Source: DASYML01 sp036399835 (GTDB taxonomy: Bacteria; Acidobacteriota; Blastocatellia; Pyrinomonadales; Pyrinomonadaceae). From it: a stretch of DNA of 26,370 bases. The position numbers and the translations under genes were made by a program. The notes under the pieces are model-generated. The model was given only the letters and a program-made list of their open reading frames with translations. It did no database searches and was not told where the DNA came from. The stretch lies in the NCBI GenBank assembly GCA_036399835.1, contig DASWMI010000172.1:1-26370 (forward strand), written 5' to 3'. Of the stretch, positions 1 to 6,398 are shown piece after piece. Position 1 is the first letter of the stretch, and each line of letters starts with the position of its first letter.

Positions 1-273
1 CGCTTCTTCGGCAAACTCCTCAAGCAGCGCGAGTCCGCCGCTCGCGTCGCCGCCCGCGCCGTGCAGCAGCAGGACCAGCGCTGGCGGGCGCTCCAGTGCG
101 TAGCTTGACGGAACATAAAAGAGTCCGTCGCGCCCTTCGCCAATCTCAAGCCTGTGCAGCCCCTTTGTTGTCGATGAGGTCTCGCCGATAGAGAGTGGAC
201 GCGCCAGTAGTCTGCCCTCAAGTGCCGCCTCGCTGATTGTCTGCGGCTCTCTGCTTCTTCTTCTGCCCCACAT
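1..273 (-). CDS. Alpha/beta hydrolase (esterase/phospholipase type), 5' part only
   Basis: This is the N-terminal 91 codons of a gene that continues past the left edge of the window. The ATG at 273 is preceded by a strong purine-rich ribosome binding site (AAGGGGGA about 7 nt upstream). After a basic start (MWGRRRSRE) comes an edge strand and then LVLLLHGAGGDA at about residues 67-78. This is the oxyanion-hole HG motif that follows the first core beta strand of carboxylesterase/phospholipase or polyhydroxybutyrate-depolymerase-like hydrolases. The catalytic serine, acid and histidine would lie outside the window, so substrate cannot be inferred. No signal peptide is seen. It is the last visible gene of a minus-strand run after another alpha/beta hydrolase (78-bp gap), suggesting co-transcription. 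Confidence 0.7.
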   Translation of the reverse strand, partial: MWGRRRSREPQTISEAALEGRLLARPLSIGETSSTTKGLHRLEIGEGRDGLFYVPSSYALERPPALVLLLHGAGGDASGGLALLEEFAEEA

Positions 274-351
274 CAAGCTTCCCCCTTAGCTCTTTCTCAA
301 AGTACATCCGACGCGGATAAAAAAGGTCCACGAGCGCGAAAGGCCGACCGT

Positions 352-1104
352 CTAGCCCAGACGCTGCGCCAGCAGCCAAGGAAGAAGCTCCTTTTCGGCG
401 AGCGTCTTGAGCCAGACGTTATGCCCGACGCCAGCATACTCGCTATAACGCACACTACCCTTGTTGGCCTTGAGCGCCGCGACCATCTGCCTGGATTCTT
501 CGACGGGCACGACCGGGTCTTCCGCGCCGTGAAAGACCCACACGGGCGTTGGTCCAACTTTACGCGCAATCGGGGCAAACCGCTCGCCACTTTGCAAGGG
601 GCTGCCTCCGCAGATCGAGACAATGGCGGCAAACCTTCCCTCATGCTGCGAGGCCAGATGCCACGCTCCATAGCCTCCCATCGAAACGCCTGTCAGGTAG
701 ACGCGCCCCCTGTCCGCTCCAAACTCCGCGATGGTCTGGTCCAATTCCTGCATCACCATCTGGTCCATCTTGGAGTCTGTCCAGTAGCTTCCCTTTTGAC
801 ATTGCGGGAGCAGTATGACGGCGGGCACTTGCTCAAGATAGTGTCGGGCCATGGCGCCCGCGGCCCCGCTCGTGGGCACAAAGCCGCCCGTCCCGCGCTG
901 GCCTATCCCGTGCAGAAAAATGATGACGGGCGGATTCTTTTGCCCCGCCAGCCTGGAGGGAATAAAGACTTGATAGCTGTAAGACTCTTTCCCCAGGCTG
1001 ACCTGCCGTGACAGCAGCCCCGCCTGTTGTCCTTCCACAGCGCCGGACGCGCTGCCCGCCAGCAGCCCGCCGACAATCAATGACAGTAATCCTTTATTCA
1101 TCAC
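352..1104 (-). CDS. Secreted alpha/beta hydrolase, predicted esterase/peptidase (COG4099-like)
   Basis: The protein has 250 residues with an N-terminal hydrophobic signal (residues 5-22, small residues at SASGA), so it is probably exported. The hydrolase fold is complete: oxyanion HG in IIFLHGIGQRG (61-71), nucleophile elbow GVSMGG with Ser141, acid Asp196 in FHGAEDPVVP, and His228 in GVGHNVW. The RVYLTGVSMGGYGAW block resembles predicted peptidases/feruloyl-esterase-like hydrolases (COG4099, dienelactone-hydrolase-like). The substrate is unknown but is probably an ester of polymer or lipid origin. The start is GTG at 1104 or the adjacent ATG at 1101; a GGAAGGA box lies about 10 nt before the GTG. 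It sits 65 bp downstream of the thioesterase gene and 78 bp upstream of a second hydrolase, all on the minus strand. Confidence 0.82.
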   Translation of the reverse strand: MMNKGLLSLIVGGLLAGSASGAVEGQQAGLLSRQVSLGKESYSYQVFIPSRLAGQKNPPVIIFLHGIGQRGTGGFVPTSGAAGAMARHYLEQVPAVILLPQCQKGSYWTDSKMDQMVMQELDQTIAEFGADRGRVYLTGVSMGGYGAWHLASQHEGRFAAIVSICGGSPLQSGERFAPIARKVGPTPVWVFHGAEDPVVPVEESRQMVAALKANKGSVRYSEYAGVGHNVWLKTLAEKELLPWLLAQRLG

Positions 1105-1169
1105 TTGATAATTGTCCTTCCCATAGTTCTCTTTAGTGGCACGCGGACGATTCGGTGTTGCCTGCGATT

Positions 1170-2036
1170 TTAGATGGCCGGACCACTGAGCGCATCCGCG
1201 ATAAACTGCGGCGGAGGACTGACGGGCTTGCCTTCCATATTGACGAAGATGCCGAGCGAGTATTCACGCGCGAGCAGCCTGTCTCTGTTAACGCAGTAGA
1301 TTTCATGTGTCCATGCGCCGCGCACGCGGCCCAGCTCGCAGACCCAGCTCCTGACCTCAATCTCGTCGTTGTCGAAAGCAGGCTCGAAATACTCTATGTC
1401 GTGGCCGCCCTGAAGCGCCAGCCAGCCTTCCTCGCGCGTCTGCTCGACGGCGTGGCCGCTTGAGCGCAGCGCATCAAAGTATGCCTGCTCGACCCAGTTC
1501 AGGTAGACGGCGTGATTGACGTGCCGCGCAGTATCAAGCTCGTAGGTCTGCACGCGGCGATTCATGCGGTAGCGATAAGCGTCTTCGACGAGCTGCGGTC
1601 TCTGCAAGCGTATGCCGAGTTCTTCCTGCTCGCCCGTCGGCTCGAAGGCCTCGGTGATCTCTGCGGGCAGGCGTGCCAGAGCGCCCGACTTCAAATCCAG
1701 ATAGACCCAGTTGACGCGAGCGCGTGCGACGCGTGCGCCGTCAACGCCGCGCGTGATGAGATATTCGCGCGTCGAGCTGACGCGCCGCACGTCCGAAATC
1801 CAGGTCTCGACATCCAGCTCATCGCCGTACTTCGCCTGTAGATAATAGCGGACAGAGAGCCTGCGTATGACCCATGAAGTCCCGTGCGCGCGATACCAGG
1901 CTGGACCAAAGCCCGCGTCGGCTGAAGCTTCGATGGCCGCCTCCTGCATGTAGTTGACGTAGACAGCATTATTGACGTGGCCGAAAGAGTCCAGCTCATA
2001 ATGGCGCACGCGAAAGCGCCGCGTGTATCGTCGCAT
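1170..2036 (-). CDS. Tandem double-hotdog acyl-CoA/acyl-ACP thioesterase
   Basis: The 288-residue protein contains two 4HBT hotdog domains in one chain. The first active-site helix is YELDSFGHVNNAVYVNYM (about residues 13-30) and the second is YELDTARHVNHAVYLNW (about 164-180). Both keep the Asp and the HVN element typical of YbgC/acyl-ACP thioesterases, so both halves could be catalytic. The family hydrolyses acyl thioesters to free acid and CoA or ACP in the cytoplasm; chain length cannot be read from sequence. The ATG at 2036 has a good GAGGGAG site 4-5 nt upstream. It is the first gene of a minus-strand run leading into two alpha/beta hydrolases and is divergent from the flavoprotein gene across 169 bp. 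The C-terminal tail is short and unremarkable. Confidence 0.8.
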   Translation of the reverse strand: MRRYTRRFRVRHYELDSFGHVNNAVYVNYMQEAAIEASADAGFGPAWYRAHGTSWVIRRLSVRYYLQAKYGDELDVETWISDVRRVSSTREYLITRGVDGARVARARVNWVYLDLKSGALARLPAEITEAFEPTGEQEELGIRLQRPQLVEDAYRYRMNRRVQTYELDTARHVNHAVYLNWVEQAYFDALRSSGHAVEQTREEGWLALQGGHDIEYFEPAFDNDEIEVRSWVCELGRVRGAWTHEIYCVNRDRLLAREYSLGIFVNMEGKPVSPPPQFIADALSGPAI

Positions 2037-2205
2037 CTCACTCCCTCAAGAAAAGCTAGAAGCCCGAGCCTCTTATTGTTAAGAGAAGAAACGAAAATTC
2101 GCAACCCGCTATTCGCCGCCGACATCCAAAATGTCTGCTATCATCAGAGACATCTCTTTTCCCGGGATGTCAACAACTTTTGAAAGCGGCACAGTTGGAA
2201 GATTG

Positions 2206-3375
2206 ATGAAGCGCTTTGACGTGATCGTGATTGGCGGGGGAGCGGCGGGCCTCTTCTGCGCGATTGAAGCAGGCAAGCGCGGACGCAGCGTGCTGGTCCT
2301 GGAGCACAACGAGAGCGTCGGAAAGAAGATTAGAATCTCCGGCGGAGGCCGCTGCAACTTCACCAACCTTTATACCTCGCCCGCCAACTTCATCTCCTCA
2401 AACCCGCATTTTTGCAAGTCTGCGCTGGCGCGCTACACGCCTGCGGATTTCGTCGCGCTCGTCGAAAAACACGGGATACGTTATCACGAGAAGAAGCTGG
2501 GCCAGTTGTTCTGCGACGGCAGCGCGCAGTTGATTATCAAGATGCTGCTCGAAGAATGCAGGCTGGCCGGTGTAGAGGTCCTCTGCCACTGCTTTGTGCG
2601 CGGCGTCATCAGGGATAGCTCGTTTGTCATCGAAACCAACCGGGGCGATTTCACTTCCCAGTCTCTCGTCGTGGCGACGGGCGGGTTATCCATCCCAACT
2701 CTTGGCGCGAGTGATTTCGGTTATCGGCTGGCTCAACAGTTCGGTTTGAAGACGAGAGAGACGAGACCCGCGCTGGTCCCTTTGACTTTTGCTACGGGAA
2801 AACTTGAACGACTCAAACAGTTGAGCGGGATTTCCGTTGATGCCGTGGCGAGCTGCAACGGCGCCGAGTTTAGAGAAAACATTCTGCTGACGCACAGGGG
2901 CTTGAGCGGACCTGCCATCCTGCAAGTCTCCTCCTACTGGAAAGAGGGCGATGCCGTCACTCTGGACCTGCTGCCGCAGAGGGATGCTTACGAGATACTG
3001 TCTGCCAATCGTCACAACGGCTTGGAACTCGCCAGCCTGCTCAGCCGCTTTTTGCCGCGTCGCTTCGCACAAGCCTGGTGCGAACTCTTCGCGCCGCCAG
3101 CGCCCTTCGGACAACTGACGGAGACGGAGTTGCGGCGCATCGCGCAAGAGCTTCATCAATGGCGGCTTCAGCCCGACGGCACGGAAGGATACAGGAAGGC
3201 CGAAGTGACGGTCGGCGGGCTGGATACGGACCAGCTCTCTTCAAAGACGATGGAAGTTAAAGGTGTACCGGGTCTCTTTTTCGTCGGAGAGGTTCTGGAT
3301 GTAACGGGTCATCTTGGCGGCTACAACTTTCAGTGGGCCTGGGCCTCTGGCTTTGCCGCGGGCCAGTATGCCTGA
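2206..3375 (+). CDS. NAD(P)/FAD-dependent oxidoreductase, HI0933/BaiN (YhiN) family
   Basis: The 389-residue flavoprotein starts MKRFDVIVIGGGAAGL, a dinucleotide-binding GxGxxG at residues 10-15 with the ribose-binding acidic residue at E33. The family hallmark ISGGGRCNFTN follows at 44-54. The C-terminal FFVGEVLDVTGHLGGYNFQ block, with the second FAD contact, completes the HI0933-like fold. Members are FAD enzymes of poorly defined physiological role; some are annotated as bile-acid-type reductases (BaiN), but that substrate should not be assumed here. An upstream in-frame ATG at 2131 would add 25 residues with no homology. ATG 2206 has a GGAAG box and puts the GxGxxG where family members have it, so it is preferred. 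The gene is monocistronic and convergent with the LOG gene. Confidence 0.85.
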   Translation: MKRFDVIVIGGGAAGLFCAIEAGKRGRSVLVLEHNESVGKKIRISGGGRCNFTNLYTSPANFISSNPHFCKSALARYTPADFVALVEKHGIRYHEKKLGQLFCDGSAQLIIKMLLEECRLAGVEVLCHCFVRGVIRDSSFVIETNRGDFTSQSLVVATGGLSIPTLGASDFGYRLAQQFGLKTRETRPALVPLTFATGKLERLKQLSGISVDAVASCNGAEFRENILLTHRGLSGPAILQVSSYWKEGDAVTLDLLPQRDAYEILSANRHNGLELASLLSRFLPRRFAQAWCELFAPPAPFGQLTETELRRIAQELHQWRLQPDGTEGYRKAEVTVGGLDTDQLSSKTMEVKGVPGLFFVGEVLDVTGHLGGYNFQWAWASGFAAGQYA

Positions 3376-3450
3376 ACAACTCTCGCGGGCTATCAACGGT
3401 TAATCTCTTTCAATGCATCGCCGCCCTCGGTTTCCGGTCCAGCATCTACT

Positions 3451-4032
3451 CTATGTCTCGTCTTTTTGAATCCACTTGTCCAGGGCGGGCGGCCTGTAGC
3501 TCGTCATGGAACTCAATAATTGGTCCAGACCGGATTCGACCAGCACGAGCGAGCGATGGATGGGGCGGACAAACTGCTCCGTCACGGCCCTGTCGAAGAG
3601 GGCCAGCAAGGGGTCGTAGTAGCCGTCAACGTTGAGCAGGCCGCAGGGCTTGCGTTGCAGCCCCAGTTGCGCCCAGGTCAACACTTCGCAGAACTCTTCA
3701 AATGTGCCGTAGCCTCCGGGGAGCGCGATGAAAGCGTCTGACAGCTCGGCCATCAAAGCCTTGCGCTCGTGCATAGAGCCGACGATATGAAGCTCGGTCA
3801 CCCCCTGGTGGGCCACCTCCCTGGCTTCGAGCGCCTGCGGAATGATGCCAATCACTTCGCCTCCGGCTGCGAGCGCGGCATCGGCTACGGCACCCATCAA
3901 CCCTACGCGCCCCCCGCCGTAAACCACGGCTATCCCTTCGCGCGCGAGCGTCTGGCCCGTTCGCCTCGCAGCCTCCGCGTATGAAGCGCGTGCGCCGCTG
4001 TTCGAGCCGCAAAAGACACAGATTCTTTTCAT
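3451..4032 (-). CDS. LOG family (TIGR00730) nucleotide 5'-monophosphate phosphoribohydrolase
   Basis: The 193-residue Rossmann-like protein is full length for type-I LOG proteins. It begins MKRICVFCGSN, carries VVYGGGRVGLMG (37-47) and the SMHERKALM segment (86-94). It has the family signature PGGYGTFEE at 105-113, whose Gly/Thr bind phosphate and whose Glu is catalytic in LOG enzymes. Characterised members release cytokinin bases or other nucleobases from nucleoside 5'-monophosphates; in free-living bacteria the role is usually general nucleotide salvage. It lies 50 bp downstream of truA on the same strand, so co-transcription is plausible. No convincing ribosome binding site is seen in front of ATG 4032. 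Family assignment is firm, physiological substrate is not. Confidence 0.87.
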   Translation of the reverse strand: MKRICVFCGSNSGARASYAEAARRTGQTLAREGIAVVYGGGRVGLMGAVADAALAAGGEVIGIIPQALEAREVAHQGVTELHIVGSMHERKALMAELSDAFIALPGGYGTFEEFCEVLTWAQLGLQRKPCGLLNVDGYYDPLLALFDRAVTEQFVRPIHRSLVLVESGLDQLLSSMTSYRPPALDKWIQKDET

Positions 4033-4082
4033 AAGGTTTAAGTCTCTATTCCTTCGTCAGCGATTGAAGCACATGCGCCCGC

Positions 4083-4868
4083 TTATTGCACAGGGAAGAC
4101 GGGTACGAGCGCAAGGGGCGGAGCATCGCCAGCGTAGAGCACGCGTTCAAGAAAGAGACCCGAAGGCGGCGCGGTCCAGGCCGCAGGCTCATTGCTGTAG
4201 CTCTCAAGCAGCTCATGAAAACGCTCAAGCGTGATCGCGCCCCGGCCCACCTCGACCAGCGTCCCCGTCAGCCGCCGGACCATCTTCCAGAGAAAATGGC
4301 TCGCGCCTATCCTGAGCAGGATGAGCTGTCCGCTCATCTTCAACTCCGCCGTGGAAATCTGGACCAGCGTCGAGCTTTGCTCTTCCGGACTCTCGCAGAA
4401 GGAGCGGAAATCATGCCTGCCCGCGAGCATTTGACAGCCTTCCTGCATCGCACGCACGTTGAGTTTGTCTCTCACCCACCAGACGTAAGACTTGCCGAAG
4501 GCCGTCCGCCGTGTAGAAATCTGGTAGAGATAGTAGCGCGAGAGGGCATCATGCCGGGCATGAAAGCTCGCGCTCGCAGGCTCTACACCGAGCAGGTTGA
4601 TGTCATGCGGGAGCAGGCTGTTGATGCCAATCTGAAGCCTCCTGGCGTTGACCGATTTAAGCGGCCCGCGAACCCTCATGTGCGCCACCTGCCTGAGCGC
4701 GTGGACCCCTGCATCCGTCCGGCCAGCGCCGCCAATCTCGACCTTGCTCTTCAAGAAGGTCTCGGCGGCTCTCAGCAGCTCTCCCTGCACGGTGCGCGCG
4801 TGCGGCTGCTTTTGCCATCCGCCATAGCGTGTCCCCTCATACTCTATCTCTAGCCTCCAATTCGGCAT
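4083..4868 (-). CDS. truA: tRNA pseudouridine(38-40) synthase TruA
   Basis: The 261-residue enzyme is of normal TruA length. It isomerises uridines 38-40 in the anticodon arm of tRNAs to pseudouridine. It opens with WRLEIEYEGTRYGGWQKQP, the N-terminal TruA strand, and has the catalytic motif GRTDAGVHA at 49-57 with nucleophile Asp52. Further family blocks are SRYYLYQI and FLWKMVRRLTGTLVEVGRG. The C-terminal SGLFLERVLY is also typical. The start ATG 4868 has an AGAGGT box 5 nt upstream, and a good promoter is visible further up (-35/-10 at 4970-4942). The LOG gene follows after 50 bp. The YkgJ-type gene is divergent and may overlap the truA promoter. Confidence 0.95.
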   Translation of the reverse strand: MPNWRLEIEYEGTRYGGWQKQPHARTVQGELLRAAETFLKSKVEIGGAGRTDAGVHALRQVAHMRVRGPLKSVNARRLQIGINSLLPHDINLLGVEPASASFHARHDALSRYYLYQISTRRTAFGKSYVWWVRDKLNVRAMQEGCQMLAGRHDFRSFCESPEEQSSTLVQISTAELKMSGQLILLRIGASHFLWKMVRRLTGTLVEVGRGAITLERFHELLESYSNEPAAWTAPPSGLFLERVLYAGDAPPLALVPVFPVQ

Positions 4869-4941
4869 GCGCTACCTCTTCCGAGATTCCCTGTGAATCA
4901 ATCGCTCCTCTTTGATGAACGTGAATCCGGCTTCATACTTT

Positions 4942-4970
4942 ATAATATTCTGTCGGCAAAAGAACGTCAG
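4942..4970 (-). promoter_or_regulatory. Sigma70-type promoter for truA
   Basis: Reading the minus strand, CTGACG (4970-4965) is followed by a 17-nt spacer and TATTAT (4947-4942). That is 4 of 6 and 5 of 6 matches to the -35 and -10 consensus at ideal spacing. Transcription would start near 4935, giving a leader of about 67 nt before the truA ATG. The same AT island reads TATAAT (4941-4946) on the plus strand, but no matching -35 is found there. Confidence 0.5.
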
Positions 4971-5261
4971 GTGGACCAGACATTGGAATGCAGAACAGGA
5001 TGCGGCGCGTGCTGCATCGCCCCCTCAATTTCGTCTTCCATACCGGGGATGCCGCAGGGCAAGGCGGCGGGCGTGCGCTGCGTGCAATTAACTGAAGATG
5101 CGCGCTGCCTGTTGTTCGGAAAACCTGAGCGCCCCGAAGTCTGCAAGAGCCTACGTCCCTCAGAGGAGATGTGCGGGCAGACGGCGCGCGAAGCCCTCGT
5201 CACGCTCACGCTGCTTGAAAGAGCCACGCTGCCCGCCAGCGCGTCAAAGGCTTCAAGCTAA
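4971..5261 (+). CDS. YkgJ family cysteine-cluster protein (UPF0153)
   Basis: This small cytoplasmic protein has eight cysteines in the YkgJ/CxxCxxCC pattern: C-x3-C-x2-CC near the N-terminus, then single Cys before VQL, in ARCLLFG, in PEVCKSLRPS and in EEMCG. The family is thought to bind a zinc or iron-sulphur centre; its function is not established. The reading frame is open from GTG 4893 (122 residues), but that start lacks a ribosome binding site, lies 24 bp from the divergent truA start, and would run through the truA promoter. GTG 4971 puts the first Cys at residue 7, as in short family members, and is chosen, though its own ribosome site is also weak. The C-terminus (SASKASS) overlaps a terminator-like stem. 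Confidence 0.75.
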   Translation: MDQTLECRTGCGACCIAPSISSSIPGMPQGKAAGVRCVQLTEDARCLLFGKPERPEVCKSLRPSEEMCGQTAREALVTLTLLERATLPASASKASS

Positions 5262-5290
5262 CTCTTGCCCTGAAGCCTTCGTCGTTATTT
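5247..5290 (+). terminator. Terminator-like hairpin after the YkgJ-type gene
   Basis: AAGGCTTCA (5247-5255) pairs perfectly with TGAAGCCTT (5271-5279) around a 15-nt loop. A T-rich stretch (TTATTT, 5285-5290) follows after five bases. The left arm lies in the last codons of the cysteine-cluster gene. The spacing to the T-tract is loose, so termination may be inefficient. Confidence 0.4.
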
Positions 5291-5321
5291 GATGACTACT
5301 TCCAAAGAGATTCCGTATAAT
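5289..5321 (+). promoter_or_regulatory. Candidate promoter for the aldo/keto reductase-kinase operon
   Basis: A perfect -10 hexamer TATAAT lies at 5316-5321, 64 bp before the aldo/keto reductase ATG. The -35 is weak: TTGATG at 5289-5294 is 21 nt away, and the 17-nt position reads TGACTA. It lies just after the terminator-like stem of the preceding gene, which is where a promoter is expected. Confidence 0.35.
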
Positions 5322-5385
5322 CCGACGGGCCGGAAAAGCGATTTCGCGGGCCGCGTTCTTTTGAGAGATTCTGAAGGAGAAGACG

Positions 5386-6372
5386 ATGCAGACAAGAGAG
5401 CTGGGAAAAAGCGGGCTCAAGGTTTCGGCGCTCGGTTTGGGTTGTATGGGGATGTCGGAGTTTTACGGCGAGCGCAATGATGATGAGTCCATTGCGACAA
5501 TCCATCGCGCGCTGGAACTGGGCATCAACTTTCTGGATACGGCTGACATGTACGGCGTAGGGCATAACGAGGAGCTGGTCGGGCGCGCGATTCGAGACAG
5601 GCGCGAGCGCGTCGTGCTGGCGACCAAGTTTGGCAACGTGCGCGGCAAGGACGGGAGCTTTCTCGGCGTCAACGGGAGACCCGAATATGTGAGAGAGGCT
5701 TGCACGGCTTCGCTCAAACGTCTGGGCGTGGACGTGATTGATCTCTATTACCAGCATCGCGTTGACCCGCAGGTCCAGATTGAAGAGACCGTCGGAGAGA
5801 TGAAGCGGCTCGTCGAAGAAGGCAAGGTACGTTTCCTGGGTCTCTCTGAAGCTTCGGCTGAAACGGTCAGGCGCGCGCACGCGGTCCATCCGATTGCCGC
5901 CTTGCAAAGTGAATATTCGCTGTGGACGCGCGAGGTCGAAGATGAGATTCTGCCCGCCTGCCGCGCTCTGGGAATCGGGTTCGTCGCCTACAGCCCATTG
6001 GGTCGCGGCTTTCTGACCGGACAGTTCAGAAGCGCGCAGGACCTCGCCCCGGACGACCGCCGGCGTATGTTCCCGCGTTTTCAGGAAGAGAACTTCGAGC
6101 AGAATATGCGGCTCGTCGAGCGCGTCGAGGAGATCGCCGCGGCGAAGGGCTGCACGCCCGCGCAGTTGGCTCTCGCCTGGGTGCTCGCGCAGGGTAAAGA
6201 TATAGTTCCCATCCCGGGAACAAAGCGTCGCAAGTATCTGGAAGAGAACTCGAAGGCCGCGGAAATTCAGTTGAGCCGGCCAGAGCTTGAGCGCATCAAC
6301 GAGGTGGCGCGGCCCGAACTGGTCGCGGGGCTGCGGTATCCGGAAGCGGCGATGAACTCTGTCAATCGCTAA
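5386..6372 (+). CDS. Aldo/keto reductase (AKR13/YakC-like)
   Basis: The 328-residue NADPH-dependent oxidoreductase has a TIM-barrel fold. The catalytic tetrad is readable as Asp51 and Tyr56 (LDTADMYG), Lys81 (LATKFG) and His124 (YYQHRVDP). The C-terminal cofactor segment IPIPGTKRRKYLEEN is typical of AKR13-type reductases, which reduce aldehydes and ketones with broad specificity in the cytoplasm. LGLGCMGMSEFYG near the start is the signature of this subgroup. The ATG at 5386 has a strong AAGGAGA site 6 nt upstream. It lies 26 bp before a hybrid histidine kinase in the same direction, so the two are probably co-transcribed, although no functional link is obvious. Confidence 0.92.
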   Translation: MQTRELGKSGLKVSALGLGCMGMSEFYGERNDDESIATIHRALELGINFLDTADMYGVGHNEELVGRAIRDRRERVVLATKFGNVRGKDGSFLGVNGRPEYVREACTASLKRLGVDVIDLYYQHRVDPQVQIEETVGEMKRLVEEGKVRFLGLSEASAETVRRAHAVHPIAALQSEYSLWTREVEDEILPACRALGIGFVAYSPLGRGFLTGQFRSAQDLAPDDRRRMFPRFQEENFEQNMRLVERVEEIAAAKGCTPAQLALAWVLAQGKDIVPIPGTKRRKYLEENSKAAEIQLSRPELERINEVARPELVAGLRYPEAAMNSVNR

Positions 6373-6398
6373 AAGAGCGAAAAGGTGAAAGACAAGCG

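Noticed and set aside
2131..2205. 25-residue upstream extension of the flavoprotein
   Set aside because: The FAD-binding start MKRFDVIVIGGG begins at ATG 2206, which has its own GGAAG box; the extension is not family-like.
4086..4853. 255-residue plus-strand open frame opposite truA
   Set aside because: It is the exact antisense of a clear truA gene, with an Arg/Pro/His-rich composition typical of shadows in GC-rich DNA.
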